In this document: positions 22,846-34,670 of the stretch, piece after piece
Position numbering within the stretch: the stretch's first letter is position 1
Layout: each line of letters opens with the position of its first letter
Assembly (NCBI RefSeq): GCF_932274485.2
Contig: NC_065882.2
Span: forward strand, 29,530,890 to 29,594,889
Origin: Patella vulgata
Taxonomy: Eukaryota > Mollusca > Gastropoda > Patellidae
Length of the DNA: 64,000 nt
Reading direction: 5' to 3'
Notes under the pieces: model-generated
The model's database searches: none
The model's input: the letters and a program-made list of their open reading frames with translations, nothing else
What the model was told of the DNA's origin: nothing
Made by a program: the position numbers and the translations under genes

Positions 22846-23109
22846 GACGAATTTGATGACTTGAAAGTTACCCCAATTTTTCAAGTCTCAAACCCATGGA
22901 AACCATGGCGACAAGCAAACATCACGATGAAAAGCTCTGTGTAAAAATGTAGTTTTCCAGCTAAAATACGGGGCTGAGCAACATCAAATACTCTAAATAA
23001 TATGTACTAATTAATTGGGTTAATATGTTACGAGAATTTATGTGATAGAATTGATAATTCTTATTATATTCAAGCAATACTATATGCGTGTAGACAGCAG
23101 AACAATTGC

Positions 23110-24065
23110 GTGAACACTTTTAAGAGTCAAGTCGGTCGAGATCATGATATGAGTTCAACAGCTAATAGTAACAACTCGAAGTCAGGTGAAATAATGGATA
23201 GATCAAAATACATATCAAGAAATAACCAAAATGGTAAAAATACTAGATTGAGTGGATCCTCTGCATCAAGCCAAGACACGCCAGTGAAATCAAGGCCGAA
23301 ATTAAATACTTCAAGTACAGAGAAAACAAGCATTTTAGGTACGTCAGATAGTATATTTGTTAATCACCAGCAACTTAATGAAATTGTTTCCAAAGCAGTG
23401 CAAGAGGCTGTCGAGAAAATTGAAACCAATCTAAATAAACTTATAGGCGAGAGGTTTGATGAACTGGGTGAGAGAGTGGCAAATATTGAGCTTGCAAATG
23501 AAACTGTAAGTCTGGAACTTGATCATTTTGACGATAGAATAAAAAACATCGAGGCTTTGTTAAAAGTCAAAGATTCTGAAATAAAAAACTTACAATTAAA
23601 ACTAAATCATCTTGAACAATATAGTCGAAAATCTCATTTGAGAATTTTTGGTATAGAAGAACGTGAAGGTGAAAACTGTGTGTCTGTCGTAACTAGGCTA
23701 TTCAAAGATAAACTGGATATTCAATCTGAAATCATTATCGATGCCGCACATAGGGTTGGTTCCTCATACACAACACTTCTTTCATGGGTGAGACCAGGCA
23801 GAAACTGAGAGGCATAATTGTTAGACTGCTAAGACGCACTAATAAAACCAAAGTCATCCTAGCACGAAAAAAATTAAAAAATTCTGGAATAGCCATTGTA
23901 GATGATATGACTAAAACAAATATTCGTCTGCTAGAAGAGGCCAAACGACATCACAGTGTGAAAAGTGCATGGTTTACAAATGGAAAGGTGTTTGTAGAAA
24001 CAATTAACAATATGAAATGTAGAATTGAAGATGTATCTGACATAGATAAGAAAATGAAACCTTAA
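23110..24065 (+). pseudogene. LINE 2 ORF1, coiled-coil RNA-binding protein, frameshifted
   Basis: The first 220 residues are a Ser/Asn-rich N-terminus, a long coiled coil (about residues 90-165, e.g. ELGERVANIELANETVSLEL) and an RRM start LRIFGIEEREGENC with AHRVG. A frameshift near 23770-23810 moves the C-terminal domain (GIIVRLLRRTNKTKVILARK) to the next frame, which ends at 24063-24065. The layout is that of L1-type ORF1 (Transposase_22-like). It would package LINE RNA. Confidence 0.8.
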
Positions 24066-24738
24066 GTTATGTTTAAAAAAATTTGTAATATTAACTTTAG
24101 TTACCTGATTCAGTTGTAATAAGCTTTTGAAGGGGTAGTCCCAAATAATTATTGAGGGCCTAAAAATAACACCATATCTGGGTATATGTTTTTGTAGTTT
24201 GAAATCGTATCTCACGGTTTCAGTTGAGTGTATGGGGCTACGGGTTTTTTTGGGTTTTTTTGTTTTTTTTTCTTCAATTGTTATTTTGGATATTCCCCTT
24301 TAAGCGGCAGATTATTTATAACAATTAATGGTTTATGTTCACTATTTCCAGTTCATACTGCTGAATGGTAATAACTACACTGTGAACTAAGTTTAACGAT
24401 AGGCCAATAAACGAACGTTACAAATCCTAGGTTTGTGTCGATCAATAGTGATTTTTAAATATTAAACATGGCATACACGAATTGGAGCTTAAATATAATA
24501 ATGATAAAACTTTTTGACTATACTAAGATATATAACTGAACAATGTAGTATTGGTGCCTTGATCTCAGCCCCAGTATTTTTGGGATCAGCGTTATTCGTT
24601 TTTCTTTTCTTTTTTTGTCTGTATATATGTTTTATTTGTTTACTATTTATTTACATCATGTTCTCATGTCTCTATATCCACCAAAACTAACCACTAAATA
24701 TTTAAGATCTAACTGTTTGATGATTTCTCAGTCCCCTC

Positions 24739-27700
24739 GTGCAATACTGGCGCAAGTGCAACACTCATTATATTTTCATCGCTATTGTAATAGTTGACAT
24801 TTACTACACAGTAAAGCGCGAGGCATCTGAGAAATTGCTATGTCGAATAATATCTCTAATAGTTTTATGTGAACTTGAAAATTTATGTATTTTAAGTACT
24901 GTTTTAGCCTTATTAGTTCTAAGATCAGAAGACGTTCATAAAAATCCTGGACCTTCAAATCACGATTCAAATGAAAACCTATCCGTCTATCACTTAAATG
25001 CACGTAGTATAAGACACAAACTTGAAACAATATACGACGATGTCAATGATTATCATATCTGTAGTTTCACTGAGACTCATCTGGATAACAACTATGTGTT
25101 AGATTCAGCTCTACAATGGGATGGTTACCATTCCCCATACCGGAAGGATCGGACATCGCATGGTGGCGGATTATTATTATATGTTAATAAAACCATTTAT
25201 TGCAAACGGCGAGATGATCTTGAGGTTACAGGTATAGAGAGTATTTGGGTGGAATGCAAATTTCCAAACACCGTATTACTTGTTGCTTTATTTTACCGCC
25301 CGCCAAACAGCCAATTGAATTCTGGTCATTGTTCGAAAGATCTATTAAACTAGCCTATCAAACCACGCTTAAGGTTGTAATTTTAGGTGATCTAAATGAT
25401 GACCTGCTAGCACCACGCTGCAAGCTAAGGGATGTTTTATCTTTAAATAATCTCAGAAATGTTATTGATGAACCTACAAGCGTTACTCTGATGTCATCAA
25501 CCTTATTAGATGTAATTTTAGTAAATGATGAAATTCAGATTAGTTCCAGTGAAACGATTAATGTCACTCCTGACATATCCGATCATAAGGGTGTTTATGC
25601 ATTATTAGATTTTCCAGTGTCAACTCCCAGGAATTTTAAACGGGAGATATCTGTATATAAGGATGGTAATTATAATAGGTTAAATACTCTTATCAAAGAA
25701 CGCGATTGGGAGAGTACCTTTGCAAATTCTGATATTAACTTAATATGTTCAAAATTTTATGAAATTCTAAATAGCTATATTATATTGTGCATACCAAAGA
25801 AATCAATAACTATAAGACTAACTGACAAACCGTGGTTCAATACAGAAATACGTAGAGCGATAAGAATCAGAAACAGGTTACACAAAAAAGCTTTGAAAAC
25901 ACACCATGAATGCGATTTAAGAAAATACAAAGTTCAAAGAAATAAAGTAAACAATTTTAAAAAAGCGTTAAAAACAAAATACAAAGAAGAAATCACAAAT
26001 TCTTTGAATTCTAACGATACAAATAGCCAGAATTACTGGAATAATTTAAGGAAAGTATTAAGCCAAAATGTATCAAATGATATTCCTCCACTTTTAGACC
26101 CCAATGGAAGAATTGCTCATTCAAATTTTGATAAAGCTGAATTACTTAACAACTATTTCGGATCAATTTCAGATAACACTCAGCAATGTGAATTACCAAA
26201 ATTCAATAAGCGAACAAATTGTCTACTTGATATTCCTTTAGTCGAAGAAAAGGAAATCGCAGATCTTATAAGTACACTGAAATTGAAAAAAGCCAATGGA
26301 TTTGATAATATTAGTAACAAGTTACTAAAATATACCAAAACCTCAATATGTGTACCATTAAAATATATCTTTAATAAATCACTAGAATCAGGCGTTTTTC
26401 CAACAATTTGGAAAAAAGCAAATGTGCTACCTTTCTATAAAAAAGGAGACAGGTCTCTAGTTTCAAACTACCGACCTATTAAGTACTTTGAGTAAATTAT
26501 TAGAAAAGGTAGTTTTCAAACACCTGTTTAACTACTTTTATGAAAACAATCTCTTGTACAAATACCAATCAGGGTTTCGACCGAACTACTCTACTGTTCA
26601 TCAACTTTTAGAAGTTTATCATGATATCTCATCTGCAATAGACAAGCAACTATATTCCTGCTATGTTTTTTGTGATATATCTTAAGCGTTTGACCGCGTA
26701 TTTTTACCTGGTTTGATACACAAATTAAGTCAAAATGGGGTTTCGGGCATGCTAATTACGTGGTTGTCTAGTTATGTCCAAGACCGGACTCAACGGGTAT
26801 TCGTAAATGGCTCTGTGTCATCAGAAATAACTCTCCAATCAGGAGTTCCACATGGATCAGTTTTGGGCCCCTTTTTGTTTTTGACTTACTTCAATGATGT
26901 ACAAGATGTACGTCATAATGTAGCTAGATTATTTGCAGACGATACGGCACTTGGGTGTAACAAACAGTCAGTTACAGAGATAGAACAGTCCCTAAACTAC
27001 GATCTGACAAATCTCAACATTTGGGCGAATAATTGGCTTATAAACTTTAATCCAAACAAAACAAAAGCTATTTTATTTAGTTCTAAAAAACCAGAAAATT
27101 ATCCGAATCTGATATTCGATAATCAAGCACTTGAAGTGGTTAAATGTCACAAACACTTGGGCATTACCCTTTCAAATGACGCCAAATGGACCATCCATAT
27201 AGAAACTATTATCTCGTCTACCTCAAAATTATTAAATATTTTGCGTAAACTAAAATTCACCTTTAATAGACAAACTCTAAATAACGTATATTTGATATTC
27301 ATAAGGCCAAAATTGGAATACGCATGTGAAGTGTGGGATGGGTGTCACGTTTCCAATACCGAAAAACTTGAAAAGGTACAGCTGTTCTCGTGAAGCGCTT
27401 TATTTTGAAACCGATTGGAATAAATTGTCAGACAGACGTACACAAAAGCGTCTAACTACATTTTTTCAAAATAAAAATCAGAGAAACCCAGCACATTTAT
27501 ATGACATTCTAGAATATTATCAACAAACACCACAACAATACAATTTAAGAAACATTGGCGAATATAGAAATTCTTATTGTAGAACAAAATTACACCAAAC
27601 TTCGTACTTCCCCACAACAATTCGAGATTGGGAATTATTAGAGGACCCCATAAAGCAATCAACCAACATTAAATCCTTCAAATATCTATACAAACAAAAA

Positions 27701-28065
27701 TTACGTTCCTTTATACATAAAGCGCCAATCTACTACTGTAAAGGTAATAGACATGAAAATATTATTCACACTAGAATACGGCATGGGTGTAGTTCGTTGC
27801 AAAATGATTTGTATGAAATAAACGTTGTGAATGATCCCACATGTTCTTGTGGCAAATTTATAGAAAATGCTGAACACTATTTTTGCAATGTTACTTATAT
27901 GATGTAATTCGTGCTGAGCTATTAAATACATTGTCAATTTATTCTGTGATAAATATAGATATCCTATTGTGCGGCAATTCAGACTCAGAATTGTCAATTG
28001 AGATGAATACAAACCTTTTCCGTGAAGTTCACAAATATATCAAACTTTCAAAACGATTTAAGTAA
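24739..28065 (+). pseudogene. LINE 2 ORF2: NPGP motif, endonuclease, reverse transcriptase, decayed
   Basis: The N-terminus is hydrophobic (IISLIVLCELENLCILSTVL) and leads to LRSEDVHKNPGP at 24919-24954, a 2A-like motif. The endonuclease follows with FTETHLD, GGGLLLYV, FYRPPNS, GDLNDDL and SDHKG. The RT has KKANGFDNIS, NYRPI, YQSGFRPNYSTVHQL, GVPHGSVLGP and LFADDTALG. A C-terminal region HTRIRHGCSSL with CSCG and HYFCN ends LFREVHKYIKLSKRFK. I count about five lesions: frameshifts near 25310, 26485, 27380 and 27890, and a TAA near 26683 in DISKAFD that replaces the Lys. A short deletion accompanies the break near 27380. This fits the CR1/Jockey superfamily; the exact clade is open. Confidence 0.85.
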
Positions 28066-28346
28066 AAGTTATTGATATTAGTTACATCTTATTATATATT
28101 ATTAGCAATAGCTTTTTTGGTGGATAACAATTTTTTTTTCCCTCCCCTCCCCCATTTTTTGTTGCGGTCATATCATTATAATATATTTCCTTTATTCCCT
28201 TGCATTTTTCGCAAATTTTCGTTCGTAAGGGTAATCAGGGAGCATAATTAACGCGATTGTTTAGAATTATTTAGAAAATCATTTTATACATGCATCAGTT
28301 CAATTATGTCCCATTTATTAAACTTTATTTTTTAATGTTTTAAATA

Positions 28347-29877
28347 TACTATTCAAAAAAAGTAGGGGATATTTGATTTTGGGGGCATAATACTAAAATA
28401 TGCAAATGACTACGAAAAAAGTCACTATAGAACCTAACAGAAGAAACATTTCCAGTTACATGTGACGCCCAAACGCACCAATAGCTTCCGCATGGAATGC
28501 AGGTGATGCTTGGGATCATCATGGGGGTCCAACTCAAGATTTGCACGACTCTGACTTTGAATGTTACAGTCATTGTGGCATTGAATTCCAGGGTGGAAAC
28601 ATCAGTTTAATTGTTTTAGTGACCAGAAAACAAATTTTGATATGCGTCGGCTTACCCAAAATGAAAGGTTACGTGCCCTTGGCATGCTACAGATCGGCAC
28701 AACACAGGCGGTTGTGGCGCGGACGATGAATGTTTCTCAGTCTGTCATAAGCAGGCTATGGTCCAGATACCGTGATACACAATCTGTACAGGACAGACCA
28801 CGCTCAGGTCGACCAAGGGCGACAACTCAAGCCCAGGATCGATTTATCCGTACCTTGGCCTTGAGAAATCGTGTCATCACAGGAAATCAGATCAGCGCTC
28901 GTCTTCAAACAGACACTGGTGTGAGAGTGAGTGGCCAGACGATTCGGAATCGACTGCATAGGGGTCACCTTCGCGCCCGACGTCCTCGCGTGATCCCTTG
29001 TTTGAGAGATCATCACATTCAGGCAAGACGTCGTTTGTGTAGGGATCGTCAACACTGGGATAATCGACGCTGGAGCAATGTGATGTTTTCAGATGAGTCA
29101 AGGTTCACTGTTGATTTTTTGGACAGACGTAGGAGGGTGTGGCGTCGTCGAAACGAGCGCTTCCAAGACGTTAACGTCATCAGACATGATCGATTTGGGG
29201 GTGGTTCTGTTATGGTGTGGGGAGGCATCACTGTTGCTGGAAGAACGGCTTTATATGTTGTTGCAGGGCGTGTTACAGGCCAGTACTACCGGGACAACAT
29301 CTTGGCAGTCCATGTTGTGCCGTTCGCACGACGTCATGACCGCCGTTTCATCTTCCAGGATGACAACGCAAGATGTCACAGGGCCAGGATCGTTACAGGT
29401 TACCTCCAACAACAGAACATCACCACATTACCTTGGCCAGCACTGAGTCCCGACCTCTCCCCCATCGAGCATGTCTGGGACATGCTTGGACAGAGGTTAC
29501 GTCAACGTCAACAACGTCCTGCCAATGTCCAAAAACTTGCTGCTGCGTTGCAACAGGAATGGGACAATCTGGACCAAAATGACCTTAGACGTCTCATTAG
29601 GAGTATGCCACGTCGGATCAATGCTTGTTTGGCAAACAGAGGAGGATTTACCCGTTACTGACTTGGTTGTGATGCTGTGGTAACTTTGCTGTTTGACCCC
29701 GGGTATCATTTTACCCTTATAATGGTCAGTCTGTGCCTTACTTAGTCTAACGATCATTTGGAATAAATCGATGAATGTGAACTTCATTTCATTTTGTCAT
29801 TTGTTTCTTCGTCAGTTTCATTAGGTGACTTTAATAACACTTAAAAATCAAATATCCCCTACTTCTTTTGAATAGTA
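28347..29877 (+). mobile_element. Tc1-family DNA transposon, copy 2, intact
   Basis: It has the same 1531-bp length as copy 1. The left terminal repeat is identical; the right one has one mismatch (CTACTTCTTTT for CTACTTTTTTT). TA duplications flank it at 28345-28346 and 29878-29879. It sits in the 3' UTR of LINE 2. The transposase frame is complete, so this copy could in principle be active. Confidence 0.95.
28642..29661 (+). CDS. Tc1-like transposase, full length
   Basis: A 339-residue DD34E transposase of the usual Tc1 length. Two N-terminal helix-turn-helix units (about residues 8-45 and 75-110) should bind the 34-bp terminal repeats, with the linker motif GRPR at 56-59. The catalytic domain holds D151 in FSDESRF, GGSVMVWGG at 187-195, D241 in DDNARCH and E276 in SPIEHVWD; 34 residues separate the second Asp from the Glu. 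ATG at 28642 is the first Met of the frame and gives the standard N-terminus. The stop follows GGFTRY. There is no frameshift or stop. The protein would act in the nucleus at the element ends. Confidence 0.93.
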   Translation: MRRLTQNERLRALGMLQIGTTQAVVARTMNVSQSVISRLWSRYRDTQSVQDRPRSGRPRATTQAQDRFIRTLALRNRVITGNQISARLQTDTGVRVSGQTIRNRLHRGHLRARRPRVIPCLRDHHIQARRRLCRDRQHWDNRRWSNVMFSDESRFTVDFLDRRRRVWRRRNERFQDVNVIRHDRFGGGSVMVWGGITVAGRTALYVVAGRVTGQYYRDNILAVHVVPFARRHDRRFIFQDDNARCHRARIVTGYLQQQNITTLPWPALSPDLSPIEHVWDMLGQRLRQRQQRPANVQKLAAALQQEWDNLDQNDLRRLIRSMPRRINACLANRGGFTRY

Positions 29878-30278
29878 TATATTGAACAAATTGTATAACA
29901 GTGATATTGCGATATAATTTTGAATATAATTTTATATTCTCTTTATCACCGCTTCACTTATTTCTATATAGAGCTTTACGATATAATTAATCTGATTTTA
30001 CTTATATTACTTATAAATTATTTATTATTGTATATACTATCTCGCAATCTTGTTTGTATTAAATTTTGTCTGTCATTTGTATGTATGGAAAGGGCTTCTC
30101 TAAGTTTTTGAAACTTGTGCTCAATCCTTTTGATATTTGTCAATAAAATATGTTTAAACTAAACCATTAGACAGCTCAGACATACATGTACCTGCAGTTT
30201 CCAGCAAAGGTGTAGATAGCTACTTCATTCACCACAAGAATCCAGTCACTGGTGAACGGTTAAACTTTGAGAGGCAAC

Positions 30279-30426
30279 TGTTGTATGAACCTAGTTCTAT
30301 ATTTAGCAGACGCTTTATTGTACTGGTCACGTGATATGCTATTGTTTTATGCGCAACTGTCATGTACCATGCTTGCAGACGAATAAAGATGTAGACACAA
30401 AATCTCTCGTTTCTACCAACACAACA
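30279..30426 (+). repeat. 5' LTR of the gypsy element
   Basis: 148 bp, starting TGTTGTATGAACC and ending CCAACACAACA. It is identical to the copy at 34671. An AATAAA-like signal (CGAATAAAGATG) lies near its end. Confidence 0.93.
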
Positions 30427-30579
30427 TGGTGTCAGAAGTCGGTTACTTGGTATTTATTTATTGAAATGAATGGATGATTTCATAAACAAGGACTTATTAG
30501 TCAGTATTACTTATGTTATCCAAAATCCACGAACAAATGATTAAATTTTGTCAATAGAAAATATCAAAGTGAAAGTGTC

Positions 30580-33500
30580 ATGGCTACCGGCGGTAACCAA
30601 GATGAAGAAGACCGACCTGCAGAGATTCGCAATACTTCGCTTGTACAACCTCCAGAACAATTTAATTTTAGCAATGTTCAGAGTTGGCCCATGTGGATCA
30701 GACGTTTTGATAGATACAGAGTGGCGTCAGGTCTTGCCACACAGTCTAATGATCAACAAGTAAATATGTTAATATACAGCATGGGACCACAAGCAGAAGA
30801 TATATTCCAAAGTTTTGTCTTTGACAATCAAGCCGACAATTCAAATTATGCAATTGTGAAAACCGCATTCCAGAACCATTTCATCATCCGTAGAAATGTC
30901 ATATTTGAACGAGCCAAATTTAACCAAAGATGTCAACGTGAGGGAGAGTCTGCTGATTCTTTTATTACATCATTACATCCTCTCACTGAGCATTGTGAAT
31001 TTGGTTTACTTCGTGATCAACTTATTCGCGATCGGATTGTGGTTGGCATAACAGATGTTAGTTTGTCAAAGAGACTACAGTTAAATCCAGCTCTAACATT
31101 ACAAGCTGCAATTGATACTGTTAGACAACACGAAGCAGTTATTTCTCAAACCAACGAGATTCGTCAAGAACCTGCAGAAGATTTATCTGGTATAAATGCT
31201 ATTCGTCAATTTAAGAAGAAGCCAGGTGGTCAAGAAAAACGACATTTCAAGAAACCTACCCAATCTTTTCAAGCTCAACAGCAGAAATTTCAAACTGATA
31301 AGAAGAATTCCAGTTGCCATCGTTGCGGCGGTTCGTCTCATAAACGTGAAGATTGTCCAGCTCATCAAAGCACTTGTAGAAAATGCCACAAAGTTGGACA
31401 TTGGGACAAAGTGTGTCATAGTAAGCGAGTTTTTCGAGTATCGGACACTCCACAAGACATGCTCTTTATTGGTTTTGCCTCAAATTCTAGTGATAATCCT
31501 TTCAAAGTTAATGTTAAGGTTAATGGTTCAAATTTCACTTTTAGAATTGATACAGGTGCAGAAGTCACATTGATTTCGCAGAATGATTTTGATTCTATTA
31601 AAAGTAGAAATCCTAACCTAAAGTTACGACTTCCTGAGAAAACATTGTATGGTCCTTGTAATAATAAGTTACATGCTTTAGCTACATTTAGAGGTATATG
31701 CTCAATTAATAATGTAAGCAAACTGCAGGATATTTATGTTGTTGATAATCTAACTTGTCCATTATTAGGCAAACCTGCAATTTTAGATTTTAATTTGTTA
31801 CAGTTGGCTGATTTAACTAAATCTACTGCGGATGTTGATAGTGTAAATTGTAATCAGAAGTTATCTTATGTCCAGCAATATCCTAAATTGTTTAAAGGGT
31901 TAGGCACTCTTGAAGGTGCATATACAATTCACTTAAAGCCTGGGGCTAAACCTTATTCTGTTGTTACATCAAGAGTTGTCAAATTAGCACAATATGATAA
32001 ACTTAAAGAAGAACTACTGCGTTTAGAACGTAATGGAGTTATTTCTAAAGTAGACCAGCCAACTGATTATTGTTTTCCTATAGTACCTGTAACTAAGCCT
32101 AATGGAGATATTAGAGTTTGTGTAGATTTTACTAAACTTAACGACAATGTTTTACCAGAACATTATATGCTTCCTACTGTAGATTCAACTTTAGGACAAT
32201 TGTCAGGTGCAAAAATATTTTCTAAGTTGGACGCCAATTCTGGTTTCCACCAGATTGTATTAAGTCCCCAATCAAGATTATTTACAACTTTTATGACACC
32301 GTTTGGGCGATTTTGTTATAACAGACTTCCTTTTGGAATTAACTCAGCCCCTGAGTATTTTTATAAACGCATGTGCCAGATCTTAGATGGTACATCTGGT
32401 GTCTTATGTCATATGGACGACATTTTAGTTTTTGGCTCCAATCAATCGGAACATGATCAACGTTTACGTGTCATATTTCAGAAATTATCAAATGCAGGCA
32501 TGACCTTAAATTTAGAAAAATGTCAGTTTTCCATGACTCGTTTAAAGTTTCTTGGACATATCATTTCTGATACAGGAATTGAACCTGATCCTGAAAAAAT
32601 ATCTGCAATTAAGCATATGGAACCTCCATCAGATATTCATGGCGTAAGACGTATTTTGGGTATCGTTCATCAGTTAGGAAAATTTATTCCAAATCTCTCA
32701 GATTTAACTCAACCATTATGTACCCTTACAGCCAAAAATGTGAATTTTGTTTGGTCATTAACACATCAAACTGCATTTGATAAATTGAAAGAAGCAATTT
32801 ACAGCCCAAAAGTTTTAAAACACTATGATCCAAACCATGAAACAATGGTCACAGCTGATTCTTCACAATTTGGATTGGGTGCAGCTCTTTTACAGCGTGC
32901 TTCATTAACTTCAAGTTGGCAACCTGTTAGTTTTGCTTCCCGAACTTTAAAATCAGCCGAACTTAACTATCCTCAAATTGAGAAGGAATCTTTAGCTGTA
33001 ACATGGGCATGTGATAAATTTGCTGACTATCTCATTGGAATTAGATTTAGAATTGAAACTGATCATAAACCTTTGATTTCATTACTGGGTTCAAAATCAA
33101 TTAACGAACTTCCTCCCAGAATTCAACGATTTCGTTTGAGATTATTTCGGTATAAGTATTCCATATTTCATACCCCTGGAAAAAGTTTAGTTATAGCTGA
33201 TGCTTTATCCAGAGCTCCACTATGTAGACCCAATGAAAAAGTTGATGATCAGTTGACATTAGAGTGTGAATCAATGATTTCAGCAGTCATAGAAGCATTT
33301 CCTGCTACAGAAAAACGATTGTCAGAAATTAAATTAAAACAAGAATCTGATGATGTTTGTATTAAGCTTTTAGATTATATAAAGTCAGGTTGGCCAAATC
33401 GTAGAAATGTATCTAGTTTACTTAAGCCCTATTGGTCTGAACGTTATAATCTTACTGTACATAATGGTCTTATTATGCGAAATTCCAGAATTTTAATCCC

Positions 33501-34608
33501 TAGCAGTATGCGTACTGATATTTTGGAGAAATTGCATAATGGTCATTTGGGTATATCTAAATGCAGAGAACGTGCTATGCAAAGTGTATGGTGGCCAGGA
33601 TTGTCCACTGAAATTTTAGATTTAGTTAATAAGTGTACATCTTGTGCAGAATACAAGGATAAATGTTATCAATCGCTTATTCCCTCGATATTTCCAAGTC
33701 GACCATGGCAAATAGTAGGGACAGATTTATTTTATCTTAAAGGCCATACTTATTTACTAGTTGTAGATTATTTTTCTCGCTTTGTTGAAGTTGCTCAATT
33801 GTCACGCTATACTTCTACTGATGTTATTACTGTTTTTAAATCTTTATTTGCTCGTCATGGCATACCTGAAATTGTACGCTCAGATAACGGGCCACCTTAT
33901 AATAGCTATCATTTTAAGGAATTTGCAAAGGATTGGCAATTTGAGTTAATCACTAGTAGCCCTATTTATCCTCAAAGCAACGGTGCTGCTGAAAGAGCGG
34001 TCCATACTGTTAAGAATTTGTTACGTAAATCCTCTGATAGTTATAAAGCTTTATTAGCTTACAGATCTACTGCTCTATTTAACGGGTTTTCTCCTTCTGA
34101 ACTTTTATATGGCAGACAAATGCGTAATTCCCTTCCAATTGCATCTGATAGGTTAATTCCTCATTGGCCTTTTCTTGAAAAAGTAAAAGAGAAAGAGGAA
34201 CAGTATAGAGCAAGATCTAAATTAAATTTTGATAATCACCATAAAACTTCTTCCTTAAAAGAACTACAACCTAATTGTAATGTATTTATAAAGGATAAAA
34301 AGATTCATGGTATTGTAATTAGGAAATGTACAAATTCTCCAAGATCATATATCATTGAAACTAATTTTGGTAAAATTAGGAGAAACCGAAGTTCTTTAAT
34401 TCCATGTAATCCACCTATTGTTGAACCATATAATTCAGATATGTATGATGATGATGATTGTAAATCTGGTACTGATAACCAAATGATTGATCATAATTTG
34501 CCATCACCTCCGTCCATTCCTAAACCTAAGAGACGTAACAATCCGCTAAACATAAGAAAATCAAAACGTGTTCATAAACCTGTTAAACGTTTAATAACTG
34601 AAATTTAA
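30580..34608 (+). CDS. Gypsy gag-pol polyprotein
   Basis: A single 1342-residue frame. In order: a gag-like region (about 30-220), two zinc knuckles (about 245-280, CHRCGG... and CRKCHK...), an aspartic protease (FRIDTGAEVTL near 320), reverse transcriptase (about 480-650, with CHMDDILVFG), RNase H (about 755-880) and integrase (about 980-1200, HHCC-type start then the catalytic core, e.g. SDNGPPYNS). A basic tail ends it. Gag and pol share one frame, as in several Mag-lineage elements. It replicates the element through an RNA intermediate in cytoplasmic particles. Confidence 0.93.
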   Translation: MATGGNQDEEDRPAEIRNTSLVQPPEQFNFSNVQSWPMWIRRFDRYRVASGLATQSNDQQVNMLIYSMGPQAEDIFQSFVFDNQADNSNYAIVKTAFQNHFIIRRNVIFERAKFNQRCQREGESADSFITSLHPLTEHCEFGLLRDQLIRDRIVVGITDVSLSKRLQLNPALTLQAAIDTVRQHEAVISQTNEIRQEPAEDLSGINAIRQFKKKPGGQEKRHFKKPTQSFQAQQQKFQTDKKNSSCHRCGGSSHKREDCPAHQSTCRKCHKVGHWDKVCHSKRVFRVSDTPQDMLFIGFASNSSDNPFKVNVKVNGSNFTFRIDTGAEVTLISQNDFDSIKSRNPNLKLRLPEKTLYGPCNNKLHALATFRGICSINNVSKLQDIYVVDNLTCPLLGKPAILDFNLLQLADLTKSTADVDSVNCNQKLSYVQQYPKLFKGLGTLEGAYTIHLKPGAKPYSVVTSRVVKLAQYDKLKEELLRLERNGVISKVDQPTDYCFPIVPVTKPNGDIRVCVDFTKLNDNVLPEHYMLPTVDSTLGQLSGAKIFSKLDANSGFHQIVLSPQSRLFTTFMTPFGRFCYNRLPFGINSAPEYFYKRMCQILDGTSGVLCHMDDILVFGSNQSEHDQRLRVIFQKLSNAGMTLNLEKCQFSMTRLKFLGHIISDTGIEPDPEKISAIKHMEPPSDIHGVRRILGIVHQLGKFIPNLSDLTQPLCTLTAKNVNFVWSLTHQTAFDKLKEAIYSPKVLKHYDPNHETMVTADSSQFGLGAALLQRASLTSSWQPVSFASRTLKSAELNYPQIEKESLAVTWACDKFADYLIGIRFRIETDHKPLISLLGSKSINELPPRIQRFRLRLFRYKYSIFHTPGKSLVIADALSRAPLCRPNEKVDDQLTLECESMISAVIEAFPATEKRLSEIKLKQESDDVCIKLLDYIKSGWPNRRNVSSLLKPYWSERYNLTVHNGLIMRNSRILIPSSMRTDILEKLHNGHLGISKCRERAMQSVWWPGLSTEILDLVNKCTSCAEYKDKCYQSLIPSIFPSRPWQIVGTDLFYLKGHTYLLVVDYFSRFVEVAQLSRYTSTDVITVFKSLFARHGIPEIVRSDNGPPYNSYHFKEFAKDWQFELITSSPIYPQSNGAAERAVHTVKNLLRKSSDSYKALLAYRSTALFNGFSPSELLYGRQMRNSLPIASDRLIPHWPFLEKVKEKEEQYRARSKLNFDNHHKTSSLKELQPNCNVFIKDKKIHGIVIRKCTNSPRSYIIETNFGKIRRNRSSLIPCNPPIVEPYNSDMYDDDDCKSGTDNQMIDHNLPSPPSIPKPKRRNNPLNIRKSKRVHKPVKRLITEI

Positions 34609-34670
34609 ATATGTACATCATTATTTATGTTATTCAAATTTTGTAAACTTTTATTTAAAACAAAAAGGGA

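Larger units (their letters stand above)
23100..30165 (+). mobile_element. CR1-like LINE 2 with ORF1 and ORF2, Tc1 in its 3' UTR
   Basis: ORF1 (23110-24065), a 670-bp spacer, ORF2 (24739-28065) and a 3' UTR that resumes after the Tc1 element and ends near 30158. The last part contains TAAGTTTTTGAAACTTGTG, a small hairpin of the kind found at CR1/L2-group 3' ends, and CAATAAAATATG. Without Tc1 the length is about 5.5 kb. The 5' edge is arbitrary. It lies immediately before the splice-acceptor-like start of an exon at 30166. Confidence 0.8.
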
